From an uncultured Candidatus Actinomarina sp. (GTDB lineage Bacteria > Actinomycetota > Acidimicrobiia > Actinomarinales > Actinomarinaceae), in assembly GCA_902595195.1 (NCBI GenBank), contig CACJPC010000006.1:1-49868 (forward strand): 49,868 bases of DNA, read 5' to 3'. Within the stretch, counting starts at the first letter, position 1. Each line of letters begins with the position of its first letter. The notes under the pieces are model-generated. The model saw nothing but the letters and a program-made list of their open reading frames with translations, searched no databases and had not been told where the DNA came from. Shown in pieces: positions 39,738 through 48,980 of this stretch. Position numbers and translations under genes: made by a program.

Positions 39738-41729
39738 TTGAGTAATTTCAAAGGATCCAAGTCTTGGCGTCTTATATTACTTTTCTCAGTTTTTGCATTA
39801 GTAGTAGTCGCATGTGGTGGCGATACAGCAGAAGAAGAAGTTGTTGAAGAAGCAACTGAAACTACTGCGGCACCAGCAACTACTGCTGCACCAGCTGAAG
39901 AAGCAGCTCCATCAGGACCTGATGGTGTTTATAAGATGGCAATCTTCTCAGATCCACAAACACAAAACTACTGGAATTATCTTGATACTGAAACCGATGT
40001 ATGGACACAATATGTAATGTCTGGACAAGCAGTTTCATTGTTCTCTATTTCATATCCAAACTATCAGTTAATTACTAGTATGGCAGCTGAACTTGTTGAA
40101 GTTGCTGTTGACAATGGTGACGGAACATATACTTATACTGTTCCAATGGTAGAAGGACTTGAATGGAGTAATGGTGATCCAATTACTGCTAATGATATGG
40201 TATGGACATTTAATACTGTAAACGACCTCGGTTTGTTGAGTAACTGGGAAACATACTATCGAAAAGCTGTCGGTACTGATGAAAGTGCTGAAGACTATGT
40301 CGCTGGTATTGCAAGCCTAGTTGCAGTAGATGATTACACAGTTGAAATTACACTGAACTTTGATGCTGGATTATCCGCATGGCAATACAGAATTGCACAA
40401 GCTCCTTTCTTGAATGAAACTTATTGGTCACAATTTGCTACATCAAGAGAAGACTTGCTTGCTGCTTCTGGAGCTGATGCACCAGTAGCAAGTGCTTTTG
40501 TTTACGACAAAGTCGAACAAGGTGCTTTCTACACATGGAACTATGATCCAAATACAATGTGGTTCGGTGGAGATAGAACTATATATAAGAGTGGTACAGT
40601 TGTCGAATGGGACAACGGTGTAGCACCAGCAATTAGCCAATCATTTGGTGACACTTCTGGTGATTCTTTCACTTATACTTATGGACCTTATGTTGGTACT
40701 GTAGAGTTCACTCTATATGGTGATCAAGATGCTGCTTACTTAGCATTCCAGAACGGTGAAGTTGATTTCGTTCTTAACCCATTAGGTGTTAAGAGAAATC
40801 TCTTTGACCAATTATCAAGAGTACCTGGTGTTGAAACAACTGCTAACTTAGGTAACGGTATGCGTTACATGGCATTCAACACAAGAGTGTTCCCTGGTAG
40901 TAACAAAGCATTTAGACAAGCAGTTGCTTGTATATCTGATAAAGAGTTCGTATTAAATAACGTTCTTCAAGGTGTTGCTGTAAACATGGATGGTCAAATG
41001 CCAGAGGCATTGACAGCATGGGTAGCACCAGTAACAGGTGTACTAGCTGATTGTGCTGGACTCTCTGCTGAAGAAAGATGGGGTAAATCCGTCGAAATTC
41101 TTCAAGCAGGTGGATGGACAGCAAGTGATTGGGGTTCACACCCAGGTGGTGCTGACAGAGCTGTCGCACCTACAGGTGTTAAAGGACCTAATGGAGAAAC
41201 ACCACCAAGTGATATGTTGTTATACGCACCTGGTGCTGGTTATGACCCATTAAGATCAACAATGTCATTATTCATAGCTGATTGGATGCAACAGCTTGGA
41301 TTTGATGTTACAGCTAGACCAACTGGATTTAGCGTTATTGTAGATAAGGTATTCACACCAGAAAACTGTGAAGACTGGTACTTCTACATGTTAGGTTGGG
41401 GCTTAAGTGCATTCCCTGATCACCCAGAAGCATTCTTTGCTTCTTACAACGATACCTGCGAAGGTGGATATAACACACCTGGATTTAACAACGCAGAGTT
41501 CGATGCACTTGTCGGAGAATTTAACAAAGCTAAGACTGTAGCAGAAGCTATTGCTCTTTCTCAGCAAATGGAAGCTATATTATTTGAAGAAATGCCATAT
41601 TTGGTACTCTTCAATGTACCTACACTTGAGGTATTTAGAAGTAATGTAGAATTCCCATTCACTGACGTATTAGATGGATTAACAGGAACTGGTGGAGGTT
41701 ATCCTACATTAGTTAAAGTTTCTAGCTAA
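39738..41729 (+). CDS. ABC transporter substrate-binding lipoprotein, peptide/solute family 5 type
   Basis: TTG start at 39738 after AGGAG (track start 39705 lies in the leader); lipobox LVVVACGG; VEGLEWSNGDPITANDMVWTF; followed by permease and ATPase genes. Confidence 0.92.
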   Translation: MSNFKGSKSWRLILLFSVFALVVVACGGDTAEEEVVEEATETTAAPATTAAPAEEAAPSGPDGVYKMAIFSDPQTQNYWNYLDTETDVWTQYVMSGQAVSLFSISYPNYQLITSMAAELVEVAVDNGDGTYTYTVPMVEGLEWSNGDPITANDMVWTFNTVNDLGLLSNWETYYRKAVGTDESAEDYVAGIASLVAVDDYTVEITLNFDAGLSAWQYRIAQAPFLNETYWSQFATSREDLLAASGADAPVASAFVYDKVEQGAFYTWNYDPNTMWFGGDRTIYKSGTVVEWDNGVAPAISQSFGDTSGDSFTYTYGPYVGTVEFTLYGDQDAAYLAFQNGEVDFVLNPLGVKRNLFDQLSRVPGVETTANLGNGMRYMAFNTRVFPGSNKAFRQAVACISDKEFVLNNVLQGVAVNMDGQMPEALTAWVAPVTGVLADCAGLSAEERWGKSVEILQAGGWTASDWGSHPGGADRAVAPTGVKGPNGETPPSDMLLYAPGAGYDPLRSTMSLFIADWMQQLGFDVTARPTGFSVIVDKVFTPENCEDWYFYMLGWGLSAFPDHPEAFFASYNDTCEGGYNTPGFNNAEFDALVGEFNKAKTVAEAIALSQQMEAILFEEMPYLVLFNVPTLEVFRSNVEFPFTDVLDGLTGTGGGYPTLVKVSS

Positions 41730-41741
41730 TTAAAATTATTA

Positions 41742-41774
41742 ATAAAATGGCGGGTAAATTACCCGCCATTTTAT
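41742..41774 (+). terminator. Strong intercistronic hairpin between SBP and permease genes
   Basis: ATAAAATGGCGGGT-AAATT-ACCCGCCATTTTAT, 14-bp perfect stem. Confidence 0.85.
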
Positions 41775-41790
41775 AATAAATAGGTAAAAT

Positions 41791-42963
41791 ATGGCTGAAT
41801 ACATCATTAGACGCACATTTCAAATGACAATTGTCTTCTTCTTATTTCTCGTCTTTTCTTATTTACTTTTTAATGCAATTCCTGGAAATGCCTTTTCAAG
41901 TTTATTGCTCAACCCAAATTTGCCTCCTGATGCTTACCAGAGAGTATTAGAGATATATGGTCTTGATAAACCACTTTTAGAACGTACTCAGATGTATATT
42001 GTCAATTTCTTCAAAGGAGATTTTGGTTATTCTTATAAATATTTTCCAAAAACACCTATTGAGTTAATTGCAGAAAGACTTCCAAGAACTCTTATGCTTT
42101 TTTCAATTGTAAATATTGTTGCTTTCTATACAGGTTTTTTTATTGGAAAAGTATTAGCTTGGAGAAGAGGATCCAAGGCTGAAACATGGATTACTGTAAC
42201 TTCAGTATTTTCATACACAGTTTTTTATCCTTGGTTTGCATTGATGATGCTATGGGTGTTTGGATATAAACTTGGATGGCTACCTATAGGTAAATTTCTC
42301 TATCCTGAAAAATGGTATGATGCTCCTTTCGATAGTGATGTCGTTTTTACTTCAATGATAAAATTTACTGTAGTAGTTTCTCTTATACAATTTGCAGCAT
42401 ATTTAGCGTCTAGAGGCATAGAATCGCTTAGTCTTCGAAGAAATATTAGATTTGTTAGTTTAATAGCAATTTTTATCGGTAGTTATTTTTATTGGAATAA
42501 TGGAGAAGCATTATTACAAAAACCCTATGCTTCAGATATTGCTTATCACATGATATTACCTGTGATGGTTGTCACAGTAGTAGCTTTTGCTGGTACAGCT
42601 CTCTTAACCAGAACAACAATGATGGAAGTGTTAAAGGAAGATTACATATTAACCGCACGAGCTAAAGGTATAAGTCAAAAGAGAATTAGAGATAGGCACG
42701 CTGCAAGAACAGCACTTCTTCCTGTTGTGACTTCATTTATTTTTACAATAGTAACTATTATTGACGGATCTGTATTGACTGAACAAATATTTTCATGGCC
42801 TGGAATGGGTCAACTATTGCTTCAAAGCGTACTAGAAGAAGATATACCAGTAGCTATGGCAACATTTTCGTTTGTTGGTGTTTTTGCATTAATTGCTCAC
42901 TTACTTGCTGATGTCTCATATTCATATTTAGATCCAAGAATTAGGATTAAATCTCAAGGGTAA
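41791..42963 (+). CDS. ABC transporter permease (DppB/OppB type)
   Basis: MAEYIIRRTFQMTIVFFLFLVFSYLLFNAIPGNAF; LTRTTMMEVLKEDYILTARAKGISQKRI. Confidence 0.94.
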   Translation: MAEYIIRRTFQMTIVFFLFLVFSYLLFNAIPGNAFSSLLLNPNLPPDAYQRVLEIYGLDKPLLERTQMYIVNFFKGDFGYSYKYFPKTPIELIAERLPRTLMLFSIVNIVAFYTGFFIGKVLAWRRGSKAETWITVTSVFSYTVFYPWFALMMLWVFGYKLGWLPIGKFLYPEKWYDAPFDSDVVFTSMIKFTVVVSLIQFAAYLASRGIESLSLRRNIRFVSLIAIFIGSYFYWNNGEALLQKPYASDIAYHMILPVMVVTVVAFAGTALLTRTTMMEVLKEDYILTARAKGISQKRIRDRHAARTALLPVVTSFIFTIVTIIDGSVLTEQIFSWPGMGQLLLQSVLEEDIPVAMATFSFVGVFALIAHLLADVSYSYLDPRIRIKSQG

Positions 42964-42965
42964 TT

Positions 42966-44039
42966 ATGGAAGAAAATATAAATCAAGATTTACAAAAAGA
43001 ATTACGCAGAGAAGCAATAAAAAGAAATTGGCAACTTTTTAAACAAAGTAAATTAGGAATGATAGGTTTGTATATTGTCATTTTCTTTTTATTTTTAGCT
43101 TTACTTCAACCTTTTTTATTTATTACTGGAATCTGGAACAAAGGAGTATACGATCCAGTTGTTGGCTATGAACCGATTAAAGACACTCTGCTAGTAGTTG
43201 AATGCCCAAAAGAATACCCAACAGAAAAATATGAATCTTATTCAGACTGCCCTGCAAAAGGTGAGGTCAATATTAAAAAACTTTACATGGCGCCTGGAGT
43301 AGAAGTAGGAGATATGTATGAAACCTTTATACAACCTGCACCTCCTTCTAGAAGGCATTTACTAGGTACAGACTCATTAGGTAGAGATATATTTTCACAA
43401 ATTATGGAAGGTAGCCAAGTAGCATTTATCCTTGGTCTACTAAGTGCAACCTTAGGAGTTGGTATTTCTACAATTCTAGGGACTATTGCAGCATTTTTCG
43501 GTGGAAGAATTGATGCGTATTTAATGAGACAATCGGATCTAATTTTAATGCTTCCAAGTTTGCCATTGTTGTTTATTATTTCTGCTTTTGCAGAGCTAAA
43601 AGTATGGCACTTAGCCGTTGTTCTTGGAGTTTTAGGTGGATTAGGTGGATCTGTGATAACTATCAAGTCTCAAGCTCTTCAAGTTAAAGTCAAACCTTTT
43701 GTAGATTCTGCAAGAATAACAGGTGGATCAAACATGAAAATATTATTTTCACATGTTCTCCCTAATGTTGCTCCATTAGCACTATTATTTATGGTCTTTA
43801 GTGTCACAGGCGCTATTGCTTCTGAGTCAGTTTTATCATTCCTTGGGCTATTAAATATAGACATGAGTTGGGGAATAATGATTTATCTTTCCCAAACTGA
43901 TGGCTTTATATTTTCTGGCATGAGATATTGGTGGCTAATTTTACCTGCTGGTCTTGCAGTTACATTTTTAGCAGGTGGATTTTACTTAGTTGGTAGAGGA
44001 CTTGATGATGTATTCAATCCTAGATTGAGAAAGAGATAA
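42966..44039 (+). CDS. ABC transporter permease (DppC/OppC type)
   Basis: HLLGTDSLGRDIFSQIMEGSQVAFILGLLSA; SVLSFLGLLNIDMSWGIMI. Confidence 0.94.
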   Translation: MEENINQDLQKELRREAIKRNWQLFKQSKLGMIGLYIVIFFLFLALLQPFLFITGIWNKGVYDPVVGYEPIKDTLLVVECPKEYPTEKYESYSDCPAKGEVNIKKLYMAPGVEVGDMYETFIQPAPPSRRHLLGTDSLGRDIFSQIMEGSQVAFILGLLSATLGVGISTILGTIAAFFGGRIDAYLMRQSDLILMLPSLPLLFIISAFAELKVWHLAVVLGVLGGLGGSVITIKSQALQVKVKPFVDSARITGGSNMKILFSHVLPNVAPLALLFMVFSVTGAIASESVLSFLGLLNIDMSWGIMIYLSQTDGFIFSGMRYWWLILPAGLAVTFLAGGFYLVGRGLDDVFNPRLRKR

Positions 44040-44040
44040 G

Positions 44041-45012
44041 ATGTCTAAAGATGTATTAGTAGTTAAAGATTTGAATATGCATTATGAAACTCTTTCTGGT
44101 GATGTTTCAGCGGTTAAGAACGTATCATTTACTGTAAAGGAGGGAGAATCTTTTGGATTAGTAGGGGAGTCTGGTTGTGGAAAAACTTCCGTTGCTATGT
44201 CTCTACTACAGCTTCAAGCTGACAATGCAAAAATATCAAGTGGCAGTATAAAGCTGGATGGTATAGAAATGGTGGGAATGTCTGAATCAGAATTAAGAAA
44301 AGTTCGCTGGGATGGCATAAGTATTGTTTTTCAGGGAGCTATGAACGCATGGAATCCTGTAGTAAAAGTTGGTGAACAAATTAGAGAAGCTATTAGAGAA
44401 CATTATCCTAACAACACAAAAATCCAAAATACTGAAAAAATTGAAAGTTTATTTAAAATGGTTGGTTTAGATTCTACGATTATGGATAGATTTCCACATG
44501 AATTATCTGGTGGAATGAAACAGAGGGCAGTTATTGCATTAGCTTTATCTTGCGATCCAAAAGTTGTTATTGCTGATGAACCAACTACTGCATTAGATGT
44601 AGTTATTCAAGACCAAATATTAAAAGAAATAAAAAAAGTTCAAGAACTACTTGGATTAAGTCTAATTTATATATCTCACGATATTGCGGTGATTGCTGAA
44701 ATGACCGATAAAATGGCCGTCATGTATGCAGGAAGTATTGTTGAAAAAGGTCCTACTAGTGAGATATTTGCTAATCCGCAGCACTCATATACTAAGTCAC
44801 TACTCGCTTCAACTCCTTCTGTTGTTGGAGATAAAGTAAAACTTAATTCTCTTGAAGGTGAACCCCCAAGTCTTATTGATCAAATTGAAGGTTGTTCTTT
44901 TGCTCCAAGATGTCCTAACCGAAACACAACATGTCATCCAGAATTAGACATGGAACTCGTTGAAGTTGGTCCAGATCATTTCGTTGATATTTGTAGTGCT
45001 AGTAGGAATTAA
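44041..45012 (+). CDS. ABC transporter ATP-binding protein (DppD/OppD type)
   Basis: GESGCGKTSVAMSLL, ELSGGMKQRAVIALAL, VIADEPTTALDV, CSFAPRCPNRNTTC. Confidence 0.95.
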   Translation: MSKDVLVVKDLNMHYETLSGDVSAVKNVSFTVKEGESFGLVGESGCGKTSVAMSLLQLQADNAKISSGSIKLDGIEMVGMSESELRKVRWDGISIVFQGAMNAWNPVVKVGEQIREAIREHYPNNTKIQNTEKIESLFKMVGLDSTIMDRFPHELSGGMKQRAVIALALSCDPKVVIADEPTTALDVVIQDQILKEIKKVQELLGLSLIYISHDIAVIAEMTDKMAVMYAGSIVEKGPTSEIFANPQHSYTKSLLASTPSVVGDKVKLNSLEGEPPSLIDQIEGCSFAPRCPNRNTTCHPELDMELVEVGPDHFVDICSASRN

Positions 45013-45014
45013 TT

Positions 45015-45968
45015 ATGAAAAAAAATGTAATCGAAGTAAAGAATTTAGAAAAGTATTTTGAAGTATCCGGTGGTTTCTTTTCTAGAAAAAAAGCCACAGT
45101 AAAGGCAGTAGATGATATTACTTTTGAAATACCTTTTGGTGAGAGTTTAGGCCTAGTTGGTCAAAGCGGATGTGGTAAAACAACTACTGCTAGAGCACTT
45201 TGTTTATTAGATCCTAAAACTGGGGGAGAAGTCAGTTTTTATAATAATGAAAAATCAGAGATGGAAAGTATTGATGAACTTGAAGGCGAAGAATTAAAAA
45301 AATTCAGAAGAAATATCCAAATGATTTTTCAGGATCCTTATGAATCACTTAATCCAAGATGGACAATTAAAGATATTATCCTTGAACCACTAAACATACA
45401 TAACATTGGTGATTTAGATGAAAGAGAAGAAGCTGTCGCTGAAATACTGCAAACTGTTGGATTAACACCGCCTGAAAATTATATGCCAAGGTATCCGCAT
45501 GAATTATCTGGAGGACAAAGACAACGTGTATCTATTGCAAGAACTCTTATAATGAAGCCAAAATTTGTAGTATGTGATGAGCCTACTTCTATGTTAGATG
45601 TATCAATAAGAATTTCAATTATGGATTTAATGTTAAATCTAGCAAAAGATTTAGAAGTTTCTTATCTTTACATAACACATGATTTAGCAGTGGCAAGATA
45701 CATGTGTAACAGAATTGCAGTGATGTTTAATGGAAAAATTGTAGAAATTGCAGAAACTGAAGAGTTATTAAACAATCCAGTTCATCCCTATACAAAGAGA
45801 TTAATTTCCTCAATACCAGTTCCGGATCCAACATATGATAGAAAAGTATATGATATCAATTTTGATGAACTTGATTCACTTATTGAAAAACATGGGTCAG
45901 ACAGTCCTATGATTGATATTGGCAATCAACATTACGTCGCAACCCATGATGTTAAGGGTCTTATTTGA
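45015..45968 (+). CDS. ABC transporter ATP-binding protein (DppF/OppF type)
   Basis: GQSGCGKTTTARALCLL, ELSGGQRQRVSIARTL, VVCDEPTSMLDVSIR, NPVHPYTKRLISSIPVPDP. Confidence 0.95.
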   Translation: MKKNVIEVKNLEKYFEVSGGFFSRKKATVKAVDDITFEIPFGESLGLVGQSGCGKTTTARALCLLDPKTGGEVSFYNNEKSEMESIDELEGEELKKFRRNIQMIFQDPYESLNPRWTIKDIILEPLNIHNIGDLDEREEAVAEILQTVGLTPPENYMPRYPHELSGGQRQRVSIARTLIMKPKFVVCDEPTSMLDVSIRISIMDLMLNLAKDLEVSYLYITHDLAVARYMCNRIAVMFNGKIVEIAETEELLNNPVHPYTKRLISSIPVPDPTYDRKVYDINFDELDSLIEKHGSDSPMIDIGNQHYVATHDVKGLI

Positions 45969-46495
45969 AATTTAAGGATATTTTCCTTGCACCAAACTTA
46001 ATAACATTATCACGTCTAATAATTGTTATATTCATTTTCTTTCAATTTACCCCTAATGATTTTGAAGTTGTTACTTTAATTGTGTTCATTGCAATAGTTG
46101 GATTAAGTGATTCACTAGATGGCATTGTTGCTAGAAGATTTAGCTTAGTTTCAAAGTTAGGAACAATTCTTGATCCATTCACAGACAGAGTCGTATTTAT
46201 TCTTCTTTTATTTTGGATAAGCGAGATAATTCCAACTTATTTTTTAATTGGGATAATTGTCAGAGAAACACTAATATTGATTGGTTCTTTGATTGTCTTG
46301 TTCACAAAAAGAGAGATAAAAGTTTCTAAAAAAGGAAAAGTATCAACGGTACTTATGTTTGTTATTATTTGTTTATACGTACTTAATATGGATATTTCAA
46401 TTGTATTTATAGATGAGTTAGCTATTGCAACATTAATATTATATTTTTATGTTGCTTTTGAATATTTATATAACTTAATATATAAACATGGATGA
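45965..46495 (+). CDS. pgsA: CDP-alcohol phosphatidyltransferase (PgsA-like)
   Basis: PNLITLSRLIIV; DSLDGIVARRFSLVSKLGTILDPFTDR matches the DxxDGxxAR...GxxxDxxxD motif; TTG start. Confidence 0.9.
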   Translation: MKFKDIFLAPNLITLSRLIIVIFIFFQFTPNDFEVVTLIVFIAIVGLSDSLDGIVARRFSLVSKLGTILDPFTDRVVFILLLFWISEIIPTYFLIGIIVRETLILIGSLIVLFTKREIKVSKKGKVSTVLMFVIICLYVLNMDISIVFIDELAIATLILYFYVAFEYLYNLIYKHG

Positions 46496-46829
46496 TCATA
46501 CAAAACCACTTGAAAAACAAGATAACGATAATAATGTTAAGTTCTTACTAACATTATTAAATTTAGAATTGATGTCTTCATCTTGGATCCTTCAAAATGG
46601 TAAATATACAATTGGTAGATTATCAAGCCACCAAGTTATCCTTGATGATGTAACTGTATCAAGAAACCATGCTTCCATTGAAATAATCAATGAGGAAGTC
46701 AAAATTTATGATAATAATTCCACAAATGGTGTTTACATCAATAATGACTTAATTGAGAATCATGCAAATATAAAATCTGGTGATAAATTACAAATTGGAA
46801 AGTTTCAACTACTATTCACAAAAGTTTAA
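46488..46829 (+). CDS. FHA-domain protein (GarA/OdhI-like position)
   Basis: YTIGRLSSHQVILDDVTVSRNHASIEI...DNNSTNGVYINNDLI...SGDKLQIGKFQLLF. Confidence 0.88.
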   Translation: MDDHTKPLEKQDNDNNVKFLLTLLNLELMSSSWILQNGKYTIGRLSSHQVILDDVTVSRNHASIEIINEEVKIYDNNSTNGVYINNDLIENHANIKSGDKLQIGKFQLLFTKV

Positions 46830-46831
46830 TT

Positions 46832-47401
46832 ATGAATATCGGTAAATTAGTAAAAGAATTAAAGAAAAGTTTCCCATCAGTAACGATATCTAGAATAAGA
46901 TTTTTAGAAAAGGAAGGATTGATAAAACCAAAAAGGTCCTCTGGTGGCACAAGAATATTTACAGAAAAGGATTTAAAAAAATTAAATAAGATATTAGACC
47001 TACAAGAAAACCAATTTTATAGCTTAAAAGCAATTAAAAATAATTCATCCTTATTAACTAAAAAGGATACTAAACAAATTACTATATCAGAATATAGCAA
47101 ACATGATGTTTTAAAAAATTCTGGAATTAGTGATAAAGAATTCGATGAATTAGTAAAGTATGAGTTTGAAGATGAGAAAGAAATTTATAATAGTCTTGAT
47201 CTTGAAAGATTAAAGTCTTGGTCTTATTTTTTAGAATTAGGACTTCAACCTAGAAATTTTACAACTATTAAATCCGTATCTGATAGAACGGAAGGTTTTA
47301 CAGATTATTTGATATCCACTATTCAAGATGAAAATACAAACGAAGAATTAATTGTTGAGAATTTAACAAAAATTATTAAAGGCTTAATATTAAAAAAATA
47401 A
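46832..47401 (+). CDS. MerR-family regulator (FtsR/Rv1828-like)
   Basis: MNIGKLVKELKKSFPSVTISRIRFLEKEGLIKPKRSSGGTRIFTEKDLKKL; follows FHA gene. Confidence 0.85.
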   Translation: MNIGKLVKELKKSFPSVTISRIRFLEKEGLIKPKRSSGGTRIFTEKDLKKLNKILDLQENQFYSLKAIKNNSSLLTKKDTKQITISEYSKHDVLKNSGISDKEFDELVKYEFEDEKEIYNSLDLERLKSWSYFLELGLQPRNFTTIKSVSDRTEGFTDYLISTIQDENTNEELIVENLTKIIKGLILKK

Positions 47402-48465
47402 TTTTAATCTCGTTTGTTTTAATATTCTTTATTCAACCTGTAAACGCTCTTGAATCAGTAGAAGTACCAATAACTGCTGAGGTTTATCTTTCATATGATT
47501 ATGAATATAAAAAGCTTATGTATGCCAAAAATATTGATACAAGTATTGCTCCTGCATCTATAACTAAGTTAATGACAGCTCTTTTACTATATGAAAATTT
47601 CCCATTAAATCATGAATTTATCACCTCATATCCCTCAAATTATGCATATTCGGGTAAAGTTGCATATATACCAGAGGGCATCTCACTCACTACTGAAGAG
47701 CTTTTAGAGCTATTATTAGTTTATTCCGCTAATGATGCAGCATTTATTGTAGCTAATTCTGTTTATTCAAGTTATGAACAATTTATTAATGAAATGAACA
47801 ACAAAAGTAAAGAGTTGTCGATGAATTCTACAAACTTTGTCAATCCTGATGGATTGGATGAAGTAAATCATGTCACTACAGCTAATGACTTACTTAAATT
47901 AAGCATTTACATATTGGAAAATACTAAGTTACTGGATATTACAAGTAAAGAAGATATTTTATTAGATAAATTAGATAAAAAATTATATAAAAATACAAAC
48001 TTAATAATTAATAGTGGGTTCATTGGACTTAAGACAGGATGGACATCCAATGCAGGATTAACATTTATTGGATTCAATCAAGAAAACAATAGAAAAATAA
48101 TAACTATTGTAAATAAATCTGTTGTTGATGAAGAGAAGTTAAACCATTTTTTAGATACAAAAATTTTATATCAAGAATCAAAGAATAATTACGACAATGT
48201 TCAAATACTTGATAAAGAAACTGACATATTTAAAATTAAGAATTCTAAAAATGTAAACATGATAAAAAATAATAAAGATTTCTATATATTTAAAAATCTA
48301 GAAGATGATGATTTAACTTATTCAGTTTCTATTAAAAATAATATATTTAAAATATTTTATCCAGAAATAAATGAAGAAAGAAAATATAAAATTAATGCTA
48401 CAAAAAAAATTGAATATAATTTTCATTGGTCAAATAGATTTCTAAATAATATCTTCAATAAATAA
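47389..48465 (+). CDS. D-alanyl-D-alanine carboxypeptidase (peptidase S11), predicted ATT start
   Basis: Frame extends upstream of the track ATG at 47518: (M)KKIILISFVLIFFIQPVNALES signal peptide; PASITKLMTALL (SxxK), VYSANDAA (SxN), LKTGWT (KTG). Confidence 0.85.
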   Translation: MKKIILISFVLIFFIQPVNALESVEVPITAEVYLSYDYEYKKLMYAKNIDTSIAPASITKLMTALLLYENFPLNHEFITSYPSNYAYSGKVAYIPEGISLTTEELLELLLVYSANDAAFIVANSVYSSYEQFINEMNNKSKELSMNSTNFVNPDGLDEVNHVTTANDLLKLSIYILENTKLLDITSKEDILLDKLDKKLYKNTNLIINSGFIGLKTGWTSNAGLTFIGFNQENNRKIITIVNKSVVDEEKLNHFLDTKILYQESKNNYDNVQILDKETDIFKIKNSKNVNMIKNNKDFYIFKNLEDDDLTYSVSIKNNIFKIFYPEINEERKYKINATKKIEYNFHWSNRFLNNIFNK

Positions 48466-48484
48466 TCTTTTATAACACTTTAAT

Positions 48485-48499
48485 TAGAATTTAATTATG
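48485..48499 (+). promoter_or_regulatory. Predicted leaderless promoter: TAGAAT-N6-ATG
   Basis: TAGAAT (48485-48490), TTAATT, ATG at 48497. Confidence 0.5.
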
Positions 48500-48976
48500 C
48501 AAAGTAAAGTTTACGTTGAAGTTGGTTCAATTCGATTAGAAGAAGAAACTGAGACACCAATTATGCTTCTTCAGCAGCCAAATACTAATAAAGTTCTTCC
48601 AATTTGGATTGGTACAATAGAAGCTGTTTCCATAGCATATGCACAAGAAGGTTTTGTTCACCCTCGTCCACAAACTCATGATTTACTAGTAAACATTATT
48701 GAATCACTTAATTCTCAAATAATTGAAGTTTGTATCACGGACATACAAGACAAAACTTATTTTGCTGAAATTAGTTTATTAACTGACGATGGTGAAGTTA
48801 AATTATCTTGTCGACCAAGTGATGCCATTGCTTTAGCATTAAGAACTTCATCCAAGATATCTGTTGATTATGATCTATTTATTAATAATTCTATAGAAAT
48901 TTTTGATGAGAAATCAGTTGATTTAGAAGAATTCATTGATTTTATTGACAATGTTAATCCAAACGATTTTTCCTAA
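48497..48976 (+). CDS. Bifunctional nuclease family (DUF151) protein
   Basis: LLQQPNTNKVLPIWIGTIEAVSIAYAQEGFVHPRPQTHDLLVNII; LSCRPSDAIALALRT. Confidence 0.93.
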   Translation: MQSKVYVEVGSIRLEEETETPIMLLQQPNTNKVLPIWIGTIEAVSIAYAQEGFVHPRPQTHDLLVNIIESLNSQIIEVCITDIQDKTYFAEISLLTDDGEVKLSCRPSDAIALALRTSSKISVDYDLFINNSIEIFDEKSVDLEEFIDFIDNVNPNDFS

Positions 48977-48980
48977 AACC

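Noticed and set aside
39814-40017. Q/L-rich alternative-frame ORFs in the SBP gene (39814-40017, 40912-41169, 41053-41253)
   Set aside because: Artefacts of GCA/CCA-rich tether codons read in another frame; the main frame is unambiguous.
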